A stretch of 64,000 bases of DNA. Origin: DAISKN01 sp963716925 (GTDB taxonomy: Bacteria > Acidobacteriota > Vicinamibacteria > Marinacidobacterales > SMYC01). The notes under the pieces were generated by a model. It was not told where the DNA came from. It searched no databases and saw nothing but the letters and a program-made list of their open reading frames with translations. The position numbers were made by a program, and so were the translations under genes. Where the stretch lies: contig CAVQUX010000006.1 of NCBI GenBank assembly GCA_963716925.1, forward strand, positions 62,001-126,000, given 5' to 3'. Positions 33,528 to 41,755 of the stretch are shown here, in pieces. Numbering within the stretch: the first letter of the stretch is position 1; every line of letters starts with the position of its first letter.

Positions 33528-35851
33528 CGAATGGTTTTCCGCAGCTTGGCGTCGCCGATGAGGGTGACGACGGCCTCGATGCTCCCCTGCCGCTGTTCCT
33601 CGCTCCAGGTTCCCCGGGTCTGAAAGATGACGCTGGTATCGCGGGCATTGATGCGCTGAACCAGAGGGGTCAAAGCCTGCCCCTTCCCCGTGGTCCTCGA
33701 GCCGAACGTCGAGATGAGCTCGACCGACTTCACTCCGATGGGCGTGTTTCCCTGGTTGTGGACGCGAACGAGGAGGTCGTAGGGGTCGCCGAGCTGGACC
33801 GTCTCCGGCCGAATCTGAACGATGAGCTCGCCGGGATTATCCGGGGCCTTCGTCGCCTGCTGGACCCGGACGCCGCCCGCCTCGAAGCCCTTCGGGCCCT
33901 CGGGTCCTCCAGGAGGGGGCACGTACTCGGTGCGGCCCTCTTCGATCTGGAGCGCTCTCACCGAGGCCGCCTTCTGCTGTTCGATCGCGACCTCGGCGCT
34001 CCCGCGAAGGGTAATGAGCTGCACGTTGTTCGGATCCTGCTGGAGCGCCTTGTCGTACTCGGTGATGGCGGCCGCGTAGTTGCGGTTCTTCATGTGCTCC
34101 GCCGCCTGGGTGACGTAGCCGTCGATGACCGCCTGCCGCTCGCGCAGCTCCGCCGCCCGCGCCGAATTCTGCCGGGCCTCGGCAATCTGCTGGGAAAGCT
34201 GCTGCCACGCCGGGTTCGCGGGGTCGAGCTGCCGGCCCTCGCGGATGAACGCTTCCGCTTCGTCGAACGATCCCCGTCCCATCGCCATGGAAGCATCGAC
34301 CGCGAGCTTCGACGCCCGCTCGCTTCGCGACGGTCCGCGAGGCACTTCGGGCGCGGTGGTGGGGGTCGGGGTCTGAACCACCGGAGTCGTTTGAGCTTTC
34401 TGAGCCGCTTCGATCTCCGTCTTGAGCGCCAGAGCATCGGCGTTGCCGGGATCGCCCAGGAGAATCTGTTCGACGTCGTTCGAGGCCGCGGCCAGGAGCC
34501 CGCCGTCGAGGGCGCGCCTCACCGTCGCCAGGCGCTCTTCGATCGTCGGCGGCTGCGGTGTCGTCGGCGTCGTCGCCCCGGTCGCGGCGACGTCGGGGGG
34601 ATTCCTCATCTGGGTGAACCAGTAGATCCCTCCGCCGATTCCAAGAAAGAGGGCGACCGCCGCGACGTACTTCCACGCAGAGCTCGGCTCCTCGTACGGA
34701 ATGCCCACGGAGCCCGCCGTCGACACTCCCGTCTGGGCGCGCGGCATCATGCGGGTGGGCGAGCCGGCGACGGTGCGTCCGGCCACGGTTCGTCCTGGAG
34801 CCGTGCGACCGGTCGCCGTCTTCCCCGTCGATGTGGTGGGGTACGCGGTCCCGGGACGGTGCGTTCGAGACCCGCTCCCGCTCGGGCTGGTGCCGCCGAG
34901 GACGCGACCGGTGGTGGTCGAAGGCTTCTTCCGTCCGCTGCCATCCGACCCCGACTCTTCGCCCGCGCCGCCGGTAGCCGCGGGATCGAACATGGTGTCG
35001 AAGACGGTGTCCTCGTTGAGGATTTCCCGGTACATGGCGACGAGATCGCGGATGTCCTCCGCCAGGTCGTCGGCGTCGGCGTATCGCTCGTCGACGTTCT
35101 TGGAGAGCGCCTTGTCGACGATGGCCTGGAGCTCCGGCATGGAGTTTCCGTCCGGGAGCACGAGCTCGGGCGGCTCCTGGTTCAAGACCTTGAAAAAGAC
35201 CGCCTGGATGTTCTCCCCCGCGAACGGTTTCTTGTTCGTCAGCAGGCGATACAGGATCACGCCGGCGCTGAAGATATCGGAGCGGCCGTCGACCTTCTGG
35301 CCCCGGATCTGCTCCGGCGACATGTAGTCCGCGGTGCCGAGGACCGCGCCCGTCTGGGTGTGGGACGACTGCTGCCACCGGGCGACGCCGAAGTCCATGA
35401 TCTTCGCTTCTCCGCCCTCGGTGATGAAGACGTTCGCGGGCTTGATGTCGCGATGGACGATTCCGTTCTTGTGGGCGTGGGAGAGGCCGCGGCAGGTTTG
35501 CGCCACGACGTCCAGCTTCTCCCGGAAGGTCAGCGGATCGCGGCGGATCCGCTGTTCCAGGTCCTGGCCCTTCAGGTACTCCATCGCGATGTACGGCGCG
35601 CCCTGGGCGTCGTAGCCGAGGTCGTACACGGTGACGATGTTCGGATGCTGAAGCCTGGCCACGGACTTCGCCTCGCGCTCGAACCGCTCCTTGAGCTCGT
35701 TGTCGGAGACGATGGCGCTCGCCATCACCTTGAGCGCGACCTTGCGCTCGAGGCCGGGATCGAATCCCAGGTAGACGACGCCCATCGCTCCTTTTCCGAG
35801 CTCTTGCTCGATCTGGTACTTGCCGAGGGTCTTCAGTGGAGTCTCAGACAT
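33518..35851 (-). CDS. Membrane Ser/Thr protein kinase with periplasmic TPR and CARDB-like domains
   Basis: The 777-aa protein is a PknB-type Hanks kinase: Gly loop GKGAMG (19-24), catalytic Lys K41, HRDIKPAN (133-140) and DFG (152-155 region). A Ser/Thr/Gly/Arg-rich juxtamembrane linker (about 300-390) has repeats of the form TGRT, PGRT and AGRT. One transmembrane helix (about 393-413) leads to an extracytoplasmic TPR region (about 450-640) and a C-terminal beta domain (about 680-777, LIVQIRPETVQLGDPYDLLV). It starts the minus-strand gene run. The linker repeats are possible autophosphorylation sites. It overlaps the secreted-protein gene by 10 bases. Confidence 0.9.
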   Translation of the reverse strand: MSETPLKTLGKYQIEQELGKGAMGVVYLGFDPGLERKVALKVMASAIVSDNELKERFEREAKSVARLQHPNIVTVYDLGYDAQGAPYIAMEYLKGQDLEQRIRRDPLTFREKLDVVAQTCRGLSHAHKNGIVHRDIKPANVFITEGGEAKIMDFGVARWQQSSHTQTGAVLGTADYMSPEQIRGQKVDGRSDIFSAGVILYRLLTNKKPFAGENIQAVFFKVLNQEPPELVLPDGNSMPELQAIVDKALSKNVDERYADADDLAEDIRDLVAMYREILNEDTVFDTMFDPAATGGAGEESGSDGSGRKKPSTTTGRVLGGTSPSGSGSRTHRPGTAYPTTSTGKTATGRTAPGRTVAGRTVAGSPTRMMPRAQTGVSTAGSVGIPYEEPSSAWKYVAAVALFLGIGGGIYWFTQMRNPPDVAATGATTPTTPQPPTIEERLATVRRALDGGLLAAASNDVEQILLGDPGNADALALKTEIEAAQKAQTTPVVQTPTPTTAPEVPRGPSRSERASKLAVDASMAMGRGSFDEAEAFIREGRQLDPANPAWQQLSQQIAEARQNSARAAELRERQAVIDGYVTQAAEHMKNRNYAAAITEYDKALQQDPNNVQLITLRGSAEVAIEQQKAASVRALQIEEGRTEYVPPPGGPEGPKGFEAGGVRVQQATKAPDNPGELIVQIRPETVQLGDPYDLLVRVHNQGNTPIGVKSVELISTFGSRTTGKGQALTPLVQRINARDTSVIFQTRGTWSEEQRQGSIEAVVTLIGDAKLRKTIRWQ

Positions 35852-35899
35852 GCGTGAAATCCGAACTTACAGCCGACGTTGTGCTCTTCAGTCTATCAA

Positions 35900-35915
35900 A
35901 CCGGTCGGGACCGGT
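35900..35915. promoter_or_regulatory. Inverted repeat in the kinase/lpxD divergent region
   Basis: ACCGGTCGGGACCGGT is a perfect inverted repeat (ACCGGT, spacer CGGG, ACCGGT). It lies 49 bases upstream of the kinase start, in the 212-base gap shared with lpxD. It could be an operator or a transcript hairpin. No regulator is identified. Confidence 0.3.
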
Positions 35916-36063
35916 CACCCGGGAGCGGGCGTTGACCCTGGTTCCCCTATTCTCCCATGGAAACATTTGGAACGGCAACGGAAGATGGCATATCCTGACT
36001 CTCGATCGCCGTTGCACCTTCGGTCTCCTCTTTTTGGCCTTTGAGCGTTCGAGCCTTTCAAGG

Positions 36064-37110
36064 TTGAGCGAAAGCAAAGCAATCCGCGTCGATGCCCTGG
36101 CGGAACGCCTCGGCGGGAGCCTCGTCGGCGATGGCTCCGTTCTGGTGTCGGGGATCGCGTCGCTCGCGGCCGCGGGTCCGACCGAATTGAGCCTTTACGC
36201 CGACCCGCGCTACCGGCGGGAGCTTTCGTCCACGAAAGCGGCGGCACTCGTGACCCGCGAGCACCTGGCCGACGTCGCGGTCCCTCAGATCGTCCACCCG
36301 GATCCGTTCCTCGCCCTCGCGGCGCTCGTGGATCTGTTCCATCCCCGCCCGAGCCACGCTCCGGGAATCGACGAGAGGGCCTCGGTAGCTCCCTCCGCGC
36401 GGGTCGCGCCGGACGTCACCGTCTATCCCTTCGCCTGGGTCGGCGCAGGGGCCGAAGTCGGAGCGAGAAGCGTGCTCCATCCGGGCGTCTTCCTCGGCGA
36501 AGGAGCGTCCGTCGGTGAAGACTCGGTCCTCTGGCCGAACGTCACCGTCCGCGAAGGCTGCCGGCTCGGAAACCGGGTCGTCATCCACGCGGGAGCGGTC
36601 CTGGGAGCCGACGGCTTCGGCTTCGCCCGCCGCGGCGGCAAGTTCGTGAAGATTCGCCACGTCGGGATCGTCGTGGTCGAGGACGACGTCGAGATCGGCG
36701 CGAACGCGGCGATCGATCGCGGGACGCTCGGCCGGACGCTCATCCGGCGGGGAGTGAAGATCGACAACCTGGTGCACATCGCCCACAACGTGGAAGTAGG
36801 TGAGGATTCGGCGATGGCGGCCCAGGTCGGCATCTCCGGGAGCACGGTCATCGGAAAGCGCGTCCTGATGGGGGGCCAGGTGGGGCTGGTCGATCATCTG
36901 ACCGTCGGAGACGAAGCGGTTCTCATCGCGCAGTCCGGAGTCATCGGAGACGTTCCTGCCGGGGCGACGCTCTCGGGTTATCCCGCGCGGCCCCACCGGG
37001 AGGTTCTCAGGACCGTGGCGGAGCTCCGCGGGCTCGATCGTCTGAAGGAGCGGCTGCGGCGGCTCGAGGAAGAAGTGCGCGCGCTCAGGGAGAAGAGCTC
37101 GAAGCCGTGA
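36064..37110 (+). CDS. lpxD: UDP-3-O-acylglucosamine N-acyltransferase LpxD
   Basis: LpxD catalyses the third step of lipid A synthesis, N-acylation of UDP-3-O-acyl-GlcN from acyl-ACP. The 348-aa product has an N-terminal uridine-binding domain (about 1-100), a left-handed beta-helix of hexapeptide repeats (about 105-310) and a C-terminal helix. The catalytic His lies in DNLVHIAHNVEVGED. GADGFGFARRGGKFVKI is characteristic of LpxD. The start is uncertain: TTG at 36064 gives the usual length, and no ATG fits. The presence of lpxD without lpxA, lpxB or fabZ beside it is unusual for some phyla. Confidence 0.92.
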   Translation: MSESKAIRVDALAERLGGSLVGDGSVLVSGIASLAAAGPTELSLYADPRYRRELSSTKAAALVTREHLADVAVPQIVHPDPFLALAALVDLFHPRPSHAPGIDERASVAPSARVAPDVTVYPFAWVGAGAEVGARSVLHPGVFLGEGASVGEDSVLWPNVTVREGCRLGNRVVIHAGAVLGADGFGFARRGGKFVKIRHVGIVVVEDDVEIGANAAIDRGTLGRTLIRRGVKIDNLVHIAHNVEVGEDSAMAAQVGISGSTVIGKRVLMGGQVGLVDHLTVGDEAVLIAQSGVIGDVPAGATLSGYPARPHREVLRTVAELRGLDRLKERLRRLEEEVRALREKSSKP

Positions 37111-38354
37111 TTCCCGTCGAAAGAGCCCTCGAGATCGTCCTCTCGCGCGCGGCGCCGCTGCCGCCGGAGGAGATCGATTTCACCGACGCGGGGGGCCGGA
37201 TGCTTCGCGAGGACGCTACCGCCGACACCGACCTGCCGCCGTTTCGGCGCTCCGCCGTCGACGGGTTCGCGCTGCGCGCCGAAGACGCCGCCTCCGTTCC
37301 CGCGCGGCTGAAGCTCGTGGGCAGCGTTCCCGCGGGAACCTATCCCGACTTTCGCATCGGCCGCGGAGAGGCGGCGTCGATCATGACGGGCGCCCCCGTT
37401 CCCGAGGGCGCGGATGCGGTCTCGATGGTGGAGGATTCGAGCGAAAGTCCCGAGGGGGTGGTCGTCCTCGCCGCCGTCGCGGCCGGCCAGAACGTCGCAC
37501 CCCAGGGCGCCGAGGTCCGGCGCGGCGAGGTGGTTCTGAGGAGCGGGACGAGGCTCGACGCCGCTGCCGTCGCCGTCGCCGCCACCATCGGGAAGACTCG
37601 CCTTCTCGTCGGACGGCGGCCGACGGTCTCGATCGCGGCGACCGGCGATGAGCTCGTTCATCCGTCGAGAACGCCGGGGCCGGGGCAGATCCGCAACAGC
37701 AACGGATTCTCCCTGAGAGCGCAGTGTCGCTCGGTCGGGATCGATCCCCTCTACCTCGGCGTGGCCGAAGACTCCGAAGCCTCGCTCCGGACGTTCATCC
37801 AGAAGGGCCTCGAAACCGACGTTCTGCTGCTCTCGGGCGGCGTCTCGATGGGGCGCTACGACCTCGTGGAGACGGTGCTCTCCGAGCTCGGCGTCGAGAT
37901 CCTCGTCGACGCCGTCGCCCTCAAGCCCGGGAAGCCCCTGGTTTTCGGCGTGGGACTTGATGGTAAGCTAATCTTCGGACTCCCCGGCAATCCGGTTTCC
38001 ACGATGGTCACGTTCGAGCTCTTCGTCCGCACGGCGCTCGCCCGCCTCGAGGGGGCTCGAAACCCCGTTCGCGAGCTGCTGCAAGCGCGCCTCCTCGACG
38101 GCCTCACGAGCCGCGGGCCGCGGCGGGCGTACCTTCCCGGCTGGCTCCGGGCGGGCGACGACGGAGAGCTCGTGGCCGAGCCGATCCCGACCAAGGGGTC
38201 GGCCGACATCGTGGCGTTCTCGAAGGCGAACGCGCTTCTCATCGTTCCCGAGGACCAGGATCGCCTCGAGTCCGGGGAGCTGGTATCGGTCCATCCGCTC
38301 GACAGCTTTCTTCGCAAAGAGGACAGATGGCTCGCAGCAAGAAACCCCGCCTGA
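37107..38354 (+). CDS. moeA: Molybdopterin molybdenumtransferase MoeA
   Basis: MoeA inserts molybdate into adenylylated molybdopterin. The 415-aa protein shows the standard domains: PPFRRSAVDGFALRAED (about 43-59), IMTGAPVPEGADAVSMVED, TGDEL, and the MogA-like core LLLSGGVSMGRYDLV, with FGLPGNPVSTMVTFELFV. The start is GTG at 37107, overlapping the lpxD stop (GTGA). It overlaps moaC by 28 bases. Confidence 0.95.
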   Translation: MIPVERALEIVLSRAAPLPPEEIDFTDAGGRMLREDATADTDLPPFRRSAVDGFALRAEDAASVPARLKLVGSVPAGTYPDFRIGRGEAASIMTGAPVPEGADAVSMVEDSSESPEGVVVLAAVAAGQNVAPQGAEVRRGEVVLRSGTRLDAAAVAVAATIGKTRLLVGRRPTVSIAATGDELVHPSRTPGPGQIRNSNGFSLRAQCRSVGIDPLYLGVAEDSEASLRTFIQKGLETDVLLLSGGVSMGRYDLVETVLSELGVEILVDAVALKPGKPLVFGVGLDGKLIFGLPGNPVSTMVTFELFVRTALARLEGARNPVRELLQARLLDGLTSRGPRRAYLPGWLRAGDDGELVAEPIPTKGSADIVAFSKANALLIVPEDQDRLESGELVSVHPLDSFLRKEDRWLAARNPA

Positions 38355-38819
38355 GCCACGTCGGACGAGACGGCGCCGCGCGGATGGTGGACGTGTCGGG
38401 GAAGTCCGAGACCCACCGGGAGGCCGTCGCCCGCGGCAGCGTTCGCATCTCGAAGGAAGCCATGGAGCTGGTCCGCGAAGGGCGCTCGAAGAAGGGAAAC
38501 GTCGTCGAGACCGCGCGGCTCGCGGGCATTCTCGCGGCGAAGCGAACTTCGGATTCTCATCCCTCTCTGCCACCCGCTCGGTCTCGACCACATCGACGTC
38601 GCCCTCTCGGAATCGGAGACCGGGCTCGATATCGAGGCGAGGGTTCGATCCCGCGGACCCACGGGTGTCGAGATGGAGGCGCTGACGGCCGTGTCCGTCT
38701 GCGCACTTACCGTTTATGACATGGTGAAGGCTGCCGATAAGACGATGGTCATCGAGAACATCCGCGTCATGGAGAAGAAAGGCGGCCGTTCGGGCCGCTA
38801 CGTTCGAAGAGATGGCTGA
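38327..38819 (+). CDS. moaC: Cyclic pyranopterin monophosphate synthase MoaC, interrupted by a +1 frameshift
   Basis: MoaC acts with MoaA to make cyclic pyranopterin monophosphate. The first 76 residues are normal (ARMVDVSGKSETHREAVARG, then ARLAGILAAKRTSD). At 38554-38555 an extra T breaks the frame, and the original frame runs on as low-complexity sequence to 38719. Removing one T restores LIPLCHPLGLDHIDVAL, GVEMEALTAVSVCALTVYDM and a stop at 38819, giving a full-length protein of about 163 aa. The conserved active-site motifs survive only across the frameshift. It overlaps moeA and the acylase gene, as in an intact operon. Confidence 0.85.
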
Positions 38820-41370
38820 AAAGAAACTGCCGCGACGACCGGGAGGGCCGAAAACCCTCCCGCCTCCGCCCCGGACGCCCGCGAAAGCGCCGAAGCGCCC
38901 GGGAGTCTCGGCCGAGAACGCTCTGCCTCCGAAGCCGGCGAAACCGGCGATGCGGAGTCGGCCGAGCGGTCCTCCACCCGCCCGCCGCGCACGGCGCACT
39001 TCCGGGTCCGGGAGAAGCTGGCTCAAGCTCCTGTTTCTCGCAATGCTGCTGGTGGTAGTCGTCGCCGGCGGGGTCGGAGGTTTCGTTTTCTATCAGCTCC
39101 GGGGCTCGCTCCCCCAGGTCGAGGGCACGGCAAAGCTGCAGGGCCTGACGACGCAGGTCGAGGTGCTTCGCGACGAGAACGGCGTCCCCCATTTGTTCGG
39201 TTCCGACATACGGGACCTCGCGCGCGCGATGGGCTACACCCACGCTCAGGATCGTTTCTTTCAGATGGAGCTCTCGCGACGGCTGGGCGAAGGAAGGCTA
39301 GCGGAGATCTTCGGCCCTCCCGCCCTCGCGAACGATCGCCTGGCGCGGCGCCTGGGGCTCGCCTCCGCCGCGCGCATGGAGCTCGAGAGAATGGCGCCCG
39401 AGGCCCGCGAGGTGCTCGAGGCCTATGCCGCCGGAGTGAATGCCTATCTAACCGCTCACGTCGATCGTCTTCCCCCCGAGCTCCGGCTCCTCGAGCTGAG
39501 CCCGGCTCCGTGGGAAGCCGCGGACAGCCTGACGATCGGAAAGTGGATGGCCTACCTCCTCTCCTATAACGGGCGGGTGGAGATGCTCCGCGGAAACCTG
39601 GCCGCGGTCGTGGGGCTCGAGGAAGCGTACCGCCTCACGGGCCTCGCGCCTCCACCCCCCGAAGCGCTCCCGACGTCGGATCTCGGCGGGGCGGCCGCGC
39701 GGATCGCGGCCCTCGAGGCGACCAGCCCCGACCTCCTGGGCGCGTTTCCGGGAGCGAGCAACGCGTGGGTGGTGGGAGGCGACAGGTCCGCCACGGGGCG
39801 GCCGCTTCTCGCCTCGGATCCGCATCTCGGCCTCGCGATGCCGTCCACGTGGTACGAGATTCATCTGTCCGGTGGAGGCTACGAGGTTTCCGGCGCGAGC
39901 CTTCCGGGAGTGCCGATGGTCTTGATCGGGCAGAATCGGCGCATAGCCTGGGGCATCACCGCCCTCCTCGCCGACGTCCAGGATCTGTACCTCGAGACTC
40001 CGAACCCCGCGAACCCGCGCCAGTACGCGGCCCCCGAGGGCTTCCGCGATCTCGAAGTCGTCTCCGAAACGATCGCGGTGAAAGGTACGAGCGCCATAAC
40101 CGAGGAGGTTCGCGTCTCCCGTCATGGAGTCATCGTGGGAGAGACCAAGGACGGTCGGCTCCTCGCGCAGCGGTGGGACGCCCTCTGGACGGGCGACCAC
40201 TTCCAGGCGCTCCTCCTCTTGAATCGCGCCGGTTCGTGGGAGGAGTTCACGTCGTCGCTTCGCACCTGGGCGAGTCCGCCGCTCGCGTTCCTTTTCGCCG
40301 ACGTCGAGGGCAACATCGGGTTCTTCCCCGCGGGAGAGATTCCAGTGCGCACCTCCCACGACGGAACGCTCCCGATCGACGGGGCGACGGACGCCTACGA
40401 ATGGCAGGGGAGCATTCCCCACGAGCTCAAGCCCATGATCTTCAATCCCCAGGGCGGAATTCTCGTTAGCGCCAATCACGCCATACTTCCCCCCGAGACA
40501 CCCTACCCTCTGGGCGCCGACACCCTCGCCCCCTATCGCGCCAATCGGATCGGGGACCTGCTCCGTACGATTCCCAAGTCGACGCTCGACGACTTCGCGC
40601 GAATCCAGGCGGACCGCTACGACCTCTCGACGGAGGCGGTTCTGCGCATCGCCGTCGGTTTGAGGCCGACGGAGGGCAAGGGAGTCGAGGCGATCGAGAA
40701 GCTTCGCAGCTGGAACGGTCAGATGACCGACGGTCCGGCGCCGGCGATCTATCAGGCGCTCTACCGCAGACTCATCGAGAACACGTTCCGGGACGAGATC
40801 GGCGACGAGCTCTTCCCGTCGTATCTCGACTTCCTGGAGCTCGGTCACTCGGGCGGGCTCTACGCCGTGCTCGACGACGAAGCGTCGCCCTATTGGGACG
40901 ATCGCGGGACTCCCGACGTCGAGACCCGCGAGCGGATCTTCCTCCGGAGTCTCGGGGAAGCGGCCGAGCTCCTCTCGAGCCGCCAGGGCGACGACGTGAG
41001 CGCCTGGGACTGGCGCAAGCTTCACGCAGTCCGCTTCCAGCATGCCATGGGAGCGGAGGGGCCGCTCGCGTGGCTCTTCAGCCGCGGACCGGTCCCCTTC
41101 GGCGGGTCGACGTACACCGTCGCCAATGCCGTCGTCTCGCTGCGCGAGCCGTTCGACACGCCCCTTGGAACCTCGTTTCGATTCCTCGCGGATCTCTCGA
41201 ATCCCGACCTCACGCGCTCCACCGTCCCCACCGGCGCTTCGGGCCATCCGTTGAGCCCGCACTATTTCGATCAGAACGCCGGCTGGCTCGAAGGAAAGAG
41301 CCACCCGCTCCTCTTCGAACGCGCGACGATCGAGAGCAACCTCGAGTCCAAGCTGGTCCTTCAGCCCTAA
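38812..41370 (+). CDS. Penicillin acylase family (Ntn) amidohydrolase
   Basis: The 852-aa protein has a Pro/Arg-rich cytoplasmic N-terminus (1-65) and one transmembrane anchor (about 70-93). An alpha-chain region follows (about 105-300, VLRDENGVPHLFGSDIRDLARAMGYTHAQDRFFQME-type sequence). The autoprocessing site GASNAWVV puts the nucleophilic Ser at 316, the start of the beta chain. Family members hydrolyse amides, including beta-lactams, N-acyl-homoserine lactones and acyl peptides. The long Pro-rich N-terminus and a membrane anchor in place of a cleavable signal are unusual. The true substrate cannot be read from sequence. Confidence 0.88.
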   Translation: MAEKKLPRRPGGPKTLPPPPRTPAKAPKRPGVSAENALPPKPAKPAMRSRPSGPPPARRARRTSGSGRSWLKLLFLAMLLVVVVAGGVGGFVFYQLRGSLPQVEGTAKLQGLTTQVEVLRDENGVPHLFGSDIRDLARAMGYTHAQDRFFQMELSRRLGEGRLAEIFGPPALANDRLARRLGLASAARMELERMAPEAREVLEAYAAGVNAYLTAHVDRLPPELRLLELSPAPWEAADSLTIGKWMAYLLSYNGRVEMLRGNLAAVVGLEEAYRLTGLAPPPPEALPTSDLGGAAARIAALEATSPDLLGAFPGASNAWVVGGDRSATGRPLLASDPHLGLAMPSTWYEIHLSGGGYEVSGASLPGVPMVLIGQNRRIAWGITALLADVQDLYLETPNPANPRQYAAPEGFRDLEVVSETIAVKGTSAITEEVRVSRHGVIVGETKDGRLLAQRWDALWTGDHFQALLLLNRAGSWEEFTSSLRTWASPPLAFLFADVEGNIGFFPAGEIPVRTSHDGTLPIDGATDAYEWQGSIPHELKPMIFNPQGGILVSANHAILPPETPYPLGADTLAPYRANRIGDLLRTIPKSTLDDFARIQADRYDLSTEAVLRIAVGLRPTEGKGVEAIEKLRSWNGQMTDGPAPAIYQALYRRLIENTFRDEIGDELFPSYLDFLELGHSGGLYAVLDDEASPYWDDRGTPDVETRERIFLRSLGEAAELLSSRQGDDVSAWDWRKLHAVRFQHAMGAEGPLAWLFSRGPVPFGGSTYTVANAVVSLREPFDTPLGTSFRFLADLSNPDLTRSTVPTGASGHPLSPHYFDQNAGWLEGKSHPLLFERATIESNLESKLVLQP

Positions 41371-41380
41371 GAAGAATTTC

Positions 41381-41512
41381 AACGCAAAGGCGCAAAGACG
41401 CAAAGGCGCAAAGACGCAAAGGCGCAAAGACGCAAAGGCGCAGACGAAGGCGCAAAGACGCAAAGGCGCAAAGAAGGAATGGGATTTCTTTGCGTCTTTG
41501 CGGCTTTGCGTT
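41381..41512. repeat. CGCAAAG tandem and inverted repeat, copy 3 (longest)
   Basis: The left part is nearly pure alternation of CGCAAAGG and CGCAAAGA for about 95 bases with one CAGACGAAGG interruption. A right arm, TTTCTTTGCGTCTTTGCGG then CTTTGCGTT, can fold back on it. It follows the acylase stop in a gap between two genes of the same orientation. The unit count could vary between strains by slippage. Confidence 0.88.
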
Positions 41513-41551
41513 CCTCCCGGGTTTCGAAGGGCGGGCCCGCGGCTTTGCGCT

Positions 41552-41557
41552 TATAAT
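41552..41557 (+). promoter_or_regulatory. Possible -10 box before the LysW-like gene
   Basis: A perfect TATAAT lies 14 bases upstream of the ATG at 41572, so any transcript would have a very short leader. No convincing -35 box is visible. In such GC-rich DNA the hexamer is conspicuous. It is the most plausible promoter for the LysW-like/LarE gene run. Confidence 0.35.
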
Positions 41558-41571
41558 CCGCGTCTCGAGAA

Positions 41572-41754
41572 ATGAACGGCGAATACCCCCTCTGCCCCGC
41601 CTGCGAGAGCGAAATCGAGCTCGACGAGCTCGACGTCGATCGGGGCCAGAAGATCGGCTGCCCGGAGTGCGGCGTCACCCTTCAGGTGCTGTCGATTTCT
41701 CCCATCGAGCTCGACATCGCCGACGAGGAGATCTCCGAGTGGAAGGATTCCTGA
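41572..41754 (+). CDS. LysW-like zinc-knuckle mini-protein
   Basis: The 60-aa acidic protein has the LysW architecture: CPAC (8-11) and CPEC (30-33) around a short beta hairpin, then an acidic C-terminal strand. However, it ends EEISEWKDS rather than EDWGE, so the terminal Glu that LysX ligates to substrate is missing. It ends 1 base before the larE-like gene. This suggests a carrier or adaptor dedicated to that enzyme rather than to lysine or arginine synthesis; that is inference. Confidence 0.8.
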   Translation: MNGEYPLCPACESEIELDELDVDRGQKIGCPECGVTLQVLSISPIELDIADEEISEWKDS

Positions 41755-41755
41755 G

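Noticed and set aside
41381..41512. CRISPR array
   Set aside because: The repeat unit is about 8 bases with no unique spacers and no cas genes; it is a simple tandem and inverted repeat.
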